DNA of 64,000 nucleotides from Flavobacterium hydatis (GTDB lineage Bacteria > Bacteroidota > Bacteroidia > Flavobacteriales > Flavobacteriaceae): positions 345,554-409,553 of the forward strand of contig NZ_JPRM01000006.1 in NCBI RefSeq assembly GCF_000737695.1, given 5' to 3'. The position numbers were made by a program, and so were the translations under genes. The notes beneath the pieces are model-generated. The model saw only the letters and a program-made list of their open reading frames with translations, searched no databases and had not been told where the DNA came from. Positions 1 through 5,750 of this stretch are shown here, one piece after another; the stretch's first letter is position 1; each line of letters opens with the position of its first letter.

Positions 1-281
1 CCTTCAAAAAGTTTATCTAAAACACCAAACTCTTCTGAGAAATCAACGTTTGAATACTCTGATATCTGGTATGTTTTAAAACTCTCTAATAACGGTTTGT
101 AATTTCCGTTTTTAGAAGCAATTGTTAATATATCTTCTAGTTCATCTGTTGCGTTACCACGAGCAGAAACTACTACGGCGATTTTCTCACCTTGATTTAT
201 TTTATCAATAATTATAGAAACTACTTTATTAAGTCCTTCTCCGTTTGATAAAGATTTACCTCCAAATTTTAATATTTTCAT
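1..281 (-). CDS. thrA: Aspartokinase, N-terminal part (probably bifunctional aspartokinase/homoserine dehydrogenase)
   Basis: Catalyses the first step of the aspartate pathway, ATP-dependent phosphorylation of aspartate. Only about 93 codons are in the window, because the gene runs off the left edge. The start ATG is at 281, and the N-terminus carries the amino-acid kinase motif KFGGKSL (family norm KFGGTS), followed by a VVVSA strand. It lies 28 bp behind metX on the same strand and is presumably in the metX transcript, so it would share the SAM-I riboswitch. Whether it is fused to homoserine dehydrogenase cannot be seen. The bifunctional type is inferred from the ThrA-like start and from what I recall of other flavobacteria. 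A separate homoserine dehydrogenase lies at 2498-3598. Confidence 0.82.
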   Translation of the reverse strand, partial: MKILKFGGKSLSNGEGLNKVVSIIIDKINQGEKIAVVVSARGNATDELEDILTIASKNGNYKPLLESFKTYQISEYSNVDFSEEFGVLDKLFE

Positions 282-309
282 TTTCTTTGTGTTGTATTTA
301 TATGTTGCT

Positions 310-1305
310 CTAAAAAATAGATGCAAGCAAATTATCTAATTGTTTGTACTCGATTAAAAAAGCATCATGTCCGTGAACAGAATCTATTTCATTATAAGAA
401 ACATTTTCCTTGAACTTTTTTAATTCCTGATAGGTTTCCTGATTTTCTCTTGCACTAAAAAACAAGTCCGAATTAATTCCTATGATATGGATATCGGCAG
501 TTGTTTTTGACATTAATGTTTCAAAATCGTCAGTATTCCTTGTAATATCAATTGTTTTAAGCAACTGATTCATTAATTTATATGATGAAATCTGATACCT
601 CTTTTGAAGCTTTTTCCCATGATGACCCAACCAGCTTTCTACATTAAAAATAGCTAGTTCATCATTTTTAGTTCTCTGAAATTTTTCTTTAAAAGATTCT
701 GGCGAGCGATAGCATAACATGGCATGTATTCGCGCATCTTCTATTGGATTTGAAGAATTGTTTAGGATTAGTTCTTGCAAATAGCAATTTGCAATTAACC
801 AATCGGTAGATTTCCAATCGGTTGCAATAGGTATTAAATGTTTAGTGATTTGAGGTTCTAATGCCAGTATTTCCCACGCGATGCCACCTCCAACAGAACC
901 ACCTATAATTGCATATAATTGATTGATCTTAAGAAACTCAATCCCTTTTATGAAAATTCGGGCAATATCTCTGGCGGTAAAATCTGTATGGTTCTCAATC
1001 GAGATTCCGTTATGTCCATTTCCTGGAACATTAAAAGCTAGAATTGTATATTTTGTAGTATCAATGGTTTTATTCTCACCAATTAAATCATTCCACCAAC
1101 CGTTCTCGCCTGTAACCTGAGCGTTTCCTGTTAATGCATGATTTACCAAAACTATAGGCGCAGTGTGTAGCGGTAAACCAAAAAGTTCATAACTTAGGTT
1201 AATCGCGTTATACGAAGCGCCACTTTCGGTGACAAAATTCTGTAATATAATCGGGATGGTTTTATTTTCCAATTTCAAATCTTTTGTAATTTTTGATTTG
1301 TACAT
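310..1305 (-). CDS. metX: Homoserine O-acetyltransferase
   Basis: Alpha/beta-hydrolase-fold acyltransferase that activates homoserine with acetyl-CoA for direct sulfhydrylation by MetY. At 331 residues it is close to family length. Visible features are the oxyanion region HALTG (56-60), the nucleophile elbow GGSVGG with Ser137 (family usually GGSMGG), a probable catalytic Asp280 in the INSDLFF strand and His313 in GHDAF. It is preceded by a promoter and a SAM-I riboswitch on the same strand and followed 28 bp later by aspartokinase, so high SAM should shut both off. The acetyl- rather than succinyltransferase role is supported by the O-acetylhomoserine sulfhydrylase encoded at 3726-5018. Confidence 0.93.
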   Translation of the reverse strand: MYKSKITKDLKLENKTIPIILQNFVTESGASYNAINLSYELFGLPLHTAPIVLVNHALTGNAQVTGENGWWNDLIGENKTIDTTKYTILAFNVPGNGHNGISIENHTDFTARDIARIFIKGIEFLKINQLYAIIGGSVGGGIAWEILALEPQITKHLIPIATDWKSTDWLIANCYLQELILNNSSNPIEDARIHAMLCYRSPESFKEKFQRTKNDELAIFNVESWLGHHGKKLQKRYQISSYKLMNQLLKTIDITRNTDDFETLMSKTTADIHIIGINSDLFFSARENQETYQELKKFKENVSYNEIDSVHGHDAFLIEYKQLDNLLASIF

Positions 1306-1317
1306 GGAAATATTAAA

Positions 1318-1345
1318 AAGAAAAAACTAGAGCTATGCTAGAGAA
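1318..1345 (-). terminator. Candidate expression-platform terminator of the metX SAM-I riboswitch
   Basis: Directly after the aptamer, the minus strand can form a short bulged hairpin (CTAGC, loop ATA, then GCTCTAG with a two-base bulge) followed by TTTTTTCTTTTT just ahead of the metX start. A U-tract after a hairpin fits the usual SAM-I transcription-termination design. The stem is short, so the exact pairing is uncertain. Confidence 0.4.
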
Positions 1346-1354
1346 ATTCTTTGT

Positions 1355-1458
1355 GTTATCTTTCCACGTTGGGCGTGGTAGAATGCAGCACCTTCTTCGA
1401 TTTACCGAAGGGTTGCTAAGGATTCATCGGGTCTAATCCCTCGTCCTTTCTTTATAAC
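1355..1458 (-). promoter_or_regulatory. SAM-I (S-box) riboswitch controlling metX
   Basis: Read on the minus strand, the region shows the S-box landmarks in order: closing strand GTTAT, the AAGAAAGG...GAGGGAT kink-turn region, AGACCCGATGAATCC, TTAGCAACC, a hairpin CCCTTCG...CGAAG, AAGGTGCT, a GC-rich hairpin CCACGCCCAACGTGG and the 3' strand AAAGATAAC that closes P1. Position and orientation are right for metX, whose start is 50 bases downstream. Binding of SAM should favour termination and lower MetX and aspartokinase synthesis. The motif identification is confident. The mechanism follows established knowledge of the S-box family. Confidence 0.93.
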
Positions 1459-1487
1459 ATTTCAATACGTTTTTGAACTTAATGGCA

Positions 1488-1519
1488 CAAATTAACTACT
1501 ATTTTCTTAAACGACCAAA
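1488..1519 (-). promoter_or_regulatory. Promoter of the metX operon
   Basis: On the minus strand, TTTG (1519-1516) is followed after 20 bases by TTAATTTG (1495-1488), close to the Bacteroidota -33/-7 consensus. Transcription would start about 20-25 bases before the riboswitch. This makes metX-thrA a unit separate from the small gene upstream. Confidence 0.5.
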
Positions 1520-1576
1520 TTTTTTATTCATTTGATTTTGGTTCGTTTACAAAATAGTTCAAACAAAACAATCACG

Positions 1577-1629
1577 TACAAGCATCCGCTGGACACGTAT
1601 ATCCAGAAAATTCATATTATTAGCTTGTA
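1577..1629 (-). other. Stem-loop downstream of the 67-residue small gene
   Basis: A 7-bp outer stem (TACAAGC with GCTTGTA) encloses a 5-bp inner hairpin (CTGGA with TCCAG). It starts about 20 bases after the small gene's stop codon and lacks a clear U-tract, so it may be a 3'-end stabilising structure or a weak terminator. Confidence 0.3.
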
Positions 1630-1648
1630 TTTTATTTAAAGTTTTAAT

Positions 1649-1852
1649 TTAAATAAATAATGTTTCATTCTCTTTTGAATACATCAAGAAAAGCAAAGAA
1701 TTAGGTGCTTTTTTTTGTGCAGTTTCATCTGTAGCTTCCATTCCAAATCTTGGATGTGCCAATTCATTTACAGTTTGGATTGTAGCTGTTTTCTTAGCTC
1801 TAAAAAATCTAAAGAATCCGAACCTTTTTGCGAAGTAGTTTTGTGTGCTCAT
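1649..1852 (-). CDS. Small protein of unknown function, paralogue of the 62-residue protein at 5080-5268
   Basis: A 67-residue protein that I do not recognise. It is basic at the N-terminus and has no obvious membrane segment. Its last 17 residues share the pattern N-S-[LI]-L-F-x-M-Y-x(4)-E-x-L-F-I-stop with the small protein encoded just ahead of metY. Both genes sit directly behind a leader ORF and a near-identical intrinsic terminator, which argues that they are real and duplicated as a module. Its first four residues (MSTQ) are also those of MetY. It lies between hom and metX, so a role in sulfur amino-acid metabolism is an inference from context only. No homologous family function can be stated. 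Confidence 0.6.
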   Translation of the reverse strand: MSTQNYFAKRFGFFRFFRAKKTATIQTVNELAHPRFGMEATDETAQKKAPNSLLFLMYSKENETLFI

Positions 1853-1908
1853 AACGTGTGTGTTTTATAATTGTTTATTTGTTTTTGTTTTTATTAAATG
1901 AACTCGAT

Positions 1909-1952
1909 GGCTAAAAAAAAACCCTTTTGGATAATTATACCAAAAGGGTTTA
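1909..1952 (-). terminator. Attenuator terminator ahead of the 67-residue small gene
   Basis: A perfect 11-bp stem (AACCCTTTTGG with CCAAAAGGGTT, 1920-1950) is followed on the minus strand by a run of nine T, about 60 bases before the start codon it precedes. A second CCAAAAG copy at 1979-1973, three bases after the leader ORF stop codon, can pair with CTTTTGG of the 5' arm and would act as antiterminator. Being placed between a leader ORF and a gene on the same strand points to attenuation rather than simple gene-end termination. Confidence 0.7.
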
Positions 1953-1982
1953 AGTCGTTTAAACTTATTATACTTTTGGAAA

Positions 1983-2048
1983 TCAATGGACGCGTACGCA
2001 AATAAGCGCGACATTCTGCATCATCTTAAACTTCGAGTTTTTATTCAT
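1983..2048 (-). CDS. Putative leader peptide of the small-gene attenuator (21 residues)
   Basis: A minute ORF starting at ATG 2048 and ending with TGA at 1983-1985. An in-frame ATG further upstream would make it 28 residues. The peptide has a Met-Met pair near its middle and reads ...KMMQNVALICVRVH at the end. Its stop codon lies three bases from the CCAAAAG antiterminator arm, so a ribosome that finishes translation would cover that arm and let the terminator at 1920-1950 form. It also contains the ATGTCG...CATTG nucleotide element shared with two other leaders. The composition is not strongly biased, so the controlling amino acid is unclear. Confidence 0.45.
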   Translation of the reverse strand: MNKNSKFKMMQNVALICVRVH

Positions 2049-2097
2049 TTTAATAATATTATTTATCATTTTAAAAAATTTCAATATTTGTATAATC

Positions 2098-2132
2098 TAA
2101 AAAAAAAGCCCCCCAATAAAACTTGGGAGGCT
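2098..2132 (-). terminator. Intrinsic terminator between two tandem leader ORFs
   Basis: The minus strand forms AGCCTCCCAAG / TTGGGGGGCT (one mismatch) followed by eight or nine T. It lies 29 bases after the leader ORF at 2161-2229. The leader bases TAGGGAAGT can pair imperfectly with its 5' arm, so it may be a first attenuator in the leader of the small gene at 1649-1852. Confidence 0.65.
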
Positions 2133-2160
2133 TTGCTATATATTTTTTATAGATATAATT

Positions 2161-2229
2161 TTAAGCAATAGACTTCCCTACGGATTTCTCCGACATGACC
2201 TTATTAATTTTACAAATATTAAAATTCAT
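2161..2229 (-). CDS. Putative leader peptide (22 residues), same architecture as the TonB-receptor leader
   Basis: An ATG-started ORF of 69 bases, exactly the length of the leader ORF at 8715-8783. Both ORFs carry ATG[TC]CGG, a four-base loop, TCCG[TC]AG[AG]GA and [TC]ATTG near the end, and both follow a promoter with identical spacing (TTGG, 22 bases, ATTTG). A terminator follows. The peptide is not rich in Met or Cys (one Cys and two Met including the start). The conservation could therefore be at RNA level, with the ORF incidental. Confidence 0.4.
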   Translation of the reverse strand: MNFNICKINKVMSEKSVGKSIA

Positions 2230-2251
2230 TTTTGGTATCTTTTTGGTTTAA

Positions 2252-2282
2252 CAAATATGCGACGTTTTTTCGACTTAACCAA
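2252..2282 (-). promoter_or_regulatory. Promoter for the tandem-leader/small-gene transcript
   Basis: On the minus strand, TTGG (2282-2279), a 22-base spacer and ATTTG (2256-2252), preceded by CGCAT. The spacing and the flanking CGCA[AT]ATTTG match the promoter in front of the TonB-receptor leader. The leader ATG is 22 bases downstream. Confidence 0.45.
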
Positions 2283-2459
2283 GCCAGAATCCATATTTTA
2301 ATGATAAAATCACGTTAAATTTGCATTTAAAAACAAAAAAACGATGAAATGTTACTTTTTTTCGACAAAATGCTCCGAATGAGCTATAAAATTAACACTC
2401 AACTCTTTAAAAAACTCCTTCACTAAACATAAATTTCAAAGAACATCTAACTTTAAATC

Positions 2460-2485
2460 AAAAAAAAATTGAATATAAAATTCAA
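2460..2485 (-). terminator. Terminator of the metY-hom operon
   Basis: On the minus strand, TTGAAT, loop TTTAT, ATTCAA and then nine T, starting 13 bases after the hom stop codon. This separates the operon from the tandem leaders that follow. Confidence 0.65.
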
Positions 2486-2497
2486 TTTCAAAAATTT

Positions 2498-3598
2498 CTA
2501 AGCCCAAATAGCTTCTTTATTTTTTATTTTTTCGGCAACTTTTAGAATATCTGTTATAACTCCTCTTGCTATAGCTTCTTTTCCTGCAGCGGCACTTTGA
2601 ATAACTATCGGAATGTTTCCGTAAGATTGTGTGTAGATTTCAAAAATAGTATCTGATCCTTTTAATTGCCCGATTGCTGTTTTGGTAGATTCAGAAACTA
2701 ATTTGACTTCTAATTTATTTTCTAAAACATTATACTCTCCTACATATCGTAGAACATGATTATCTGATTGAGTAATTTTTGCAATTTTAAAAGATTTGTC
2801 TAATAGTTCTTTATTAAGTACACGTTTTGATTTGGCATTTATCTCGTATTGATTGTGATCTAAAAGTGGGGTTATTTTTATGTCGGTAAACTCAAAATCT
2901 TTTCCTATTTCTCGAGTTAGAATAAGTAGTTTCTCGGCCGCATCATTACCAGATAAATCTTCTTCGTAATCGGATGTAATTAACTGTAGTTTTTCAGCAT
3001 CTTTTATAATGGTTGAGAAACAAGTCTCTTCAGATGAAAATCGATTAAAGACATAACTTAACGAATCTGAGAAAACTCCTCGTATTTTAGTTATTTTTTC
3101 TCCCGAGTTGTATAAATCTCTAATGGTTTGCAAAACAGGAAATCCTGTATCTACTGAGGTTTCGTATAAAAACTCTTTATCGTGTTTTTTAAGGTTTTCT
3201 CTTAATTCTCTATAAAAGTCTATTGGCAATGTATTTGCCTTTTTATTTACTGCAACGATATTAAATCCATTTTGAACTAACGGAATATAATGATCTATTA
3301 ATTCATCACTTGCAGTTGCATCTACAGCAATTAGGTTTTCGAAATCATTCTCTTTTGCAAAAGCAATAATATCATCTACTTTAAACGGAATTGCAAGATG
3401 TACAAAATTAGCTTCCCAGGCGTTCTCAGCTCCTTCTTTTTCAAAAAATGCCAATGTAGAATTGGTAATGATTGGAAATCGCAAATCAATGCTTTTATTT
3501 TCGCTAAAAAATGCTTGGCTCTCAATTATCTGATTTATTAAAGTGCTGCCAATATTTCCTATTCCAAAAAGGACGATATTTATTTTAAGCTTTGACAT
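2498..3598 (-). CDS. hom: Homoserine dehydrogenase
   Basis: NAD(P)H-dependent reduction of aspartate semialdehyde to homoserine, the precursor of methionine and threonine. About 366 residues from ATG 3598. A longer reading from 3658 adds 20 residues that would precede the Rossmann start, so it was not chosen. The dinucleotide motif GIGNIG is at residues 12-17. Further on are VDATASDEL, a VNKKANTLP segment typical of the family and a catalytic-domain stretch including YETSVDTGFP and FSDSLSY. It lacks an aspartokinase domain, unlike ThrA. It lies 127 bp behind metY with a hairpin between, and is probably co-transcribed from the Met/Cys-attenuated promoter. Confidence 0.88.
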   Translation of the reverse strand: MSKLKINIVLFGIGNIGSTLINQIIESQAFFSENKSIDLRFPIITNSTLAFFEKEGAENAWEANFVHLAIPFKVDDIIAFAKENDFENLIAVDATASDELIDHYIPLVQNGFNIVAVNKKANTLPIDFYRELRENLKKHDKEFLYETSVDTGFPVLQTIRDLYNSGEKITKIRGVFSDSLSYVFNRFSSEETCFSTIIKDAEKLQLITSDYEEDLSGNDAAEKLLILTREIGKDFEFTDIKITPLLDHNQYEINAKSKRVLNKELLDKSFKIAKITQSDNHVLRYVGEYNVLENKLEVKLVSESTKTAIGQLKGSDTIFEIYTQSYGNIPIVIQSAAAGKEAIARGVITDILKVAEKIKNKEAIWA

Positions 3599-3657
3599 AA
3601 TTTTTATTTTTATGATATTCTGAGGCAGGTTTATAATACATATTTTTTTGAAAATCA

Positions 3658-3685
3658 CCTTTAACCCTGCTCACGTGGTTAAAGG
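3658..3685 (-). other. Intercistronic hairpin between metY and hom
   Basis: Perfect 9-bp stem (CCTTTAACC with GGTTAAAGG) around a 10-base loop, without a U-tract. It could stabilise or process the metY-hom mRNA rather than end it. Confidence 0.45.
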
Positions 3686-3725
3686 CAATTTTTCTAACAA
3701 AAAACAAAAAAACCTAACTTTTTAA

Positions 3726-5018
3726 TTATGCTAATTGAGCACTCTTTATATTTTTAAATACCGCTTTTAAGTCGGCAATCAAATCGTCTATATCTTCAAT
3801 TCCTACCGAAAGTCGAATCAAATCTTTTGAAACTCCTGTCGAGAATTGTTCTTCTTCTGATAATTGTTGGTGTGTTGTACTTGCAGGATGAATAATCAAT
3901 GATTTTGTATCACCAATATTGGCAAGAAGTGAGAATAACTTCGTTTCGTCAGCTACTTTTTTGGCAGCTTCAAAACCTCCTTTTAATCCAAAAGTTATGA
4001 TTCCGCTTTGTCCTTTTGGTAAATATTCTTGTCCTAAGTCATAGTATTTATTCGATTTTAGTCCTGGGTAATTTACCCAAACAACCTCATCTTGCGCTTC
4101 TAACCATGATGCTAAGGCTAATGCATTTTCGCTATGTTTCTTGATACGAATTGGTAATGTCTCTAATCCTTGTATAATCTGAAAAGCATTAAATGGACTT
4201 AATGCCGAACCAAAATCACGTAATCCTTCTATTCGTGCTTTGGCAATAAATGCTGCATTTCCTAATGCTTCATGATATACTAATCCGTGATATCCTGCAG
4301 ATTGCTCTGTAAATTCAGGGAATTTTCCGTTTGCCCAATCAAAAGTTCCTGCGTCGATAATTGCTCCTCCTAAAGAAGTTCCGTTTCCTGAGATATATTT
4401 TGTTAGGGAATGAATTACGATATTTGCTCCATATTCTATTGGGTTAAGCAAATACGGTGTCGGAACGGTATTATCTACAATAAATGGAACTTTAAATGCT
4501 TTGGCTGCAGCCGAAATTGCTTTTAGATCTAATACATCTAATTTTGGGTTTCCTAACGACTCTACAAAAAATACTCTTGTATTTTCCTTTGCTGCTTTGG
4601 TAAAGTTTTCGGCATCTGATGGATCTACAAATGTGGTTGTGATTCCTAATCTTGGCAAAGTAACTTTTAATAAGTTATAAGTTCCTCCGTATAAACTATT
4701 AGAAGCTACGATGTGATCTCCCGCTTTTAGCAATGTTAAAAAAGTTGTTGCGATTGCCGATGCGCCCGATGCGGTTACTACAGCTCCGATACCTCCCTCT
4801 AGCGCCGCCAGTCGTTGTTCCAGAACATCATTTGTAGGGTTGTTTAATCGTGTGTAAATAAAACCTGCTTCGGCTAGACCAAATAAATTGGCTGCATGGT
4901 CAGAATTATTAAAAACATATGATGATGTTTGGTAAATAGGCACTGCTCTTGTGCTACCGTTTTTAGTTACATCATGTCCTGCGTGTAGTGCGTTTGTTGC
5001 GAATTTTTGTGTGCTCAT
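3726..5018 (-). CDS. metY: O-acetylhomoserine sulfhydrylase (aminocarboxypropyltransferase)
   Basis: PLP enzyme of the Cys/Met metabolism family that makes homocysteine from O-acetylhomoserine and sulfide, acting after MetX. The 430 residues fit MetY, which is longer than cystathionine synthases. Visible are QTSSYVF, the YTRLNNPTNDVLE substrate loop, and the PLP lysine Lys207 in HSLTKYISGNG with the preceding VDNTVPTPYL strand holding the PLP-binding Asp. Start ATG 5018. It is co-directional with a 62-residue small gene 61 bp upstream and hom downstream, all behind the Met/Cys-rich leader peptide at 5362-5442. Shortage of charged tRNA-Met or tRNA-Cys should raise its expression. Confidence 0.95.
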   Translation of the reverse strand: MSTQKFATNALHAGHDVTKNGSTRAVPIYQTSSYVFNNSDHAANLFGLAEAGFIYTRLNNPTNDVLEQRLAALEGGIGAVVTASGASAIATTFLTLLKAGDHIVASNSLYGGTYNLLKVTLPRLGITTTFVDPSDAENFTKAAKENTRVFFVESLGNPKLDVLDLKAISAAAKAFKVPFIVDNTVPTPYLLNPIEYGANIVIHSLTKYISGNGTSLGGAIIDAGTFDWANGKFPEFTEQSAGYHGLVYHEALGNAAFIAKARIEGLRDFGSALSPFNAFQIIQGLETLPIRIKKHSENALALASWLEAQDEVVWVNYPGLKSNKYYDLGQEYLPKGQSGIITFGLKGGFEAAKKVADETKLFSLLANIGDTKSLIIHPASTTHQQLSEEEQFSTGVSKDLIRLSVGIEDIDDLIADLKAVFKNIKSAQLA

Positions 5019-5079
5019 GGGTTCTATTTTTTTAATTAGTTAAATGATTGTGTGTTTATGTTTTTAATAATTTTTCTGT

Positions 5080-5268
5080 TTATATAAAAAGATCTTCGTC
5101 TTCGTGGGCATACATCTGAAACAATATTGAGTTTGATTCACTCGAATACAATTTTCCTTTTATCTCGTTTGTATTAATTCTTTTGGTTTGTATTACGCTC
5201 AAAATTCTTTTAACGTCTGTTTTCAATAAAGCTTGAATTGCTCTTGAAATTTTATAGAATGTTTTCAT
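5080..5268 (-). CDS. Small protein of unknown function in the metY operon
   Basis: A 62-residue protein with a basic, weakly amphipathic N-terminal half and an acidic C-terminus. I do not recognise it. The end (NSILFQMYAHEDEDLFI) matches the end of the 67-residue protein at 1649-1852 in pattern, and both genes follow an attenuator. It starts about 24 bases after the attenuator U-tract and ends 61 bp before metY, so it is the first structural gene of the Met/Cys-controlled operon. A role linked to homocysteine synthesis, or regulation of MetY, is possible by context but not shown by sequence. Confidence 0.65.
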   Translation of the reverse strand: MKTFYKISRAIQALLKTDVKRILSVIQTKRINTNEIKGKLYSSESNSILFQMYAHEDEDLFI

Positions 5269-5290
5269 GATTTCTAAATTTTAATTATGG

Positions 5291-5330
5291 AATAAAAAAA
5301 AGCCCTTTCGGATGGCTACCAAAAGGGCTT
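5291..5330 (-). terminator. Attenuator terminator of the Met/Cys leader (metY-hom operon)
   Basis: On the minus strand, AAGCCCTTTTGG / CCgAAAGGGCTT (one mismatch, 5300-5330) followed by a run of nine T. The antiterminator GCTA-TTG-CCAAAAG overlaps the end of the leader ORF and pairs with CTTTTGGTAGC of the terminator's 5' arm (7 plus 4 bp with a 3-base bulge). The two structures are mutually exclusive. Confidence 0.8.
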
Positions 5331-5361
5331 ATAGTTTTAACTATAACAAAGATTTTATCTT

Positions 5362-5442
5362 TCACTTTTGGCAATAGCAAATTGGGATGCACATACACAT
5401 CATACAACACATCATCATTATTTTATTTGCTATTGTATTCAT
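5362..5442 (-). CDS. Met/Cys-rich leader peptide of the metY-hom attenuator (26 residues)
   Basis: ATG at 5442, TGA at 5362-5364. The peptide holds seven Met (1, 9-11, 14, 15, 17) and six Cys (12, 13, 16, 18, 22, 24), reading IMMMCCMMCMC in its core. Bases CAATAGCAAAT (codons 3-6) pair perfectly over 11 bp with ATTTGCTATTG (codons 21-24), so the Met/Cys run lies in the hairpin loop. The last codons CAA AAG supply the antiterminator arm. A ribosome stalled on Met or Cys codons would free that arm and prevent termination. A ribosome reaching the stop codon would cover it and allow termination. This is classical attenuation logic for amino-acid biosynthesis. Specificity for Met, Cys or both is not decided by the sequence. 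Confidence 0.85.
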   Translation of the reverse strand: MNTIANKIMMMCCMMCMCIPICYCQK

Positions 5443-5476
5443 TTTATAAAATTTGTTTTTATCTGTTTTTATTAAT

Positions 5477-5526
5477 TCTACTAATTCGATAGAGTAAATG
5501 TAGTAACTATATTTTTAACTACCAAA
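5477..5526 (-). promoter_or_regulatory. Promoter and candidate operator of the metY leader
   Basis: On the minus strand, TTTG (5526-5523), 20 bases, TACATTTA (5502-5495), then TCTATCGAATTAGTAGA (5493-5477) right at the expected start site. The same 17-base element (16 of 17 identical) lies at the same place in the susC promoter (29707-29723), and both are followed by AATAAAAACA. The imperfect dyad CTATnGAATTAGTAG over the start site suggests a repressor site. Its AATTAGTAG half resembles Rrf2/CymR-type sites as I recall them, which is weak evidence. Confidence 0.55.
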
Positions 5527-5608
5527 CTTAAATTCAATTTTTTGTATAAAAAAGATTCTCTAACTACGTAAACCCCTATTATTGCTATTAAAGCATTATA
5601 TTTTTTTT

Positions 5609-5687
5609 TAACCATATAAGTAATTTAAGCAGATATAAGTTTATCTAGATAAGTTACTTAAATGAACTTACATTACTTAAATGGTTA
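5609..5687. repeat. 79-bp imperfect palindrome downstream of the TonB-receptor gene
   Basis: Outer arms TAACCAT / ATGGTTA are exact. Continuing inward, ATAAGTAATTTAAG pairs with CTTACATTACTTAA with two mismatches, and the centre is TTTATCTAGATAAG. The whole stretch folds on itself. It has no coding capacity. It could be a small non-autonomous element or a large structured 3' region, and I cannot tell which. Confidence 0.5.
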
Positions 5688-5693
5688 GTTTTA

Positions 5694-5743
5694 ATAAAAA
5701 TCGCTGGGTGCGTTTTCTTTAAATTTTCAAAATAACACCCAGC
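5694..5743 (-). terminator. Terminator of the TonB-receptor gene
   Basis: GCTGGGTG / CACCCAGC 8-bp stem with a 25-base AT-rich loop, followed on the minus strand by GATTTTTATT, eight bases after the receptor stop codon. Confidence 0.5.
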
Positions 5744-5750
5744 AATTAAA

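Noticed and set aside
1559..1615. An 18-codon minus-strand ORF between the small gene and the SAM-I riboswitch (reads MNFLDIRVQRMLVRDCFV)
   Set aside because: It overlaps a stem-loop, is not followed by a terminator it could control, and lies upstream of the metX promoter.
1986..2171. Plus-strand 61-residue reading frame
   Set aside because: It runs antisense through two terminator hairpins and leader ORFs on the minus strand; lysine- and phenylalanine-rich from AT-rich sequence, with no start context.
2161..2229. Resemblance of TCGG...TCCGTAGGGAAG to the 3' half of a TPP riboswitch
   Set aside because: The 5' half of the thi-box (GGGGUGC, CUGAGA, ACCC) is absent upstream, and the similarity is limited to about 12 bases.
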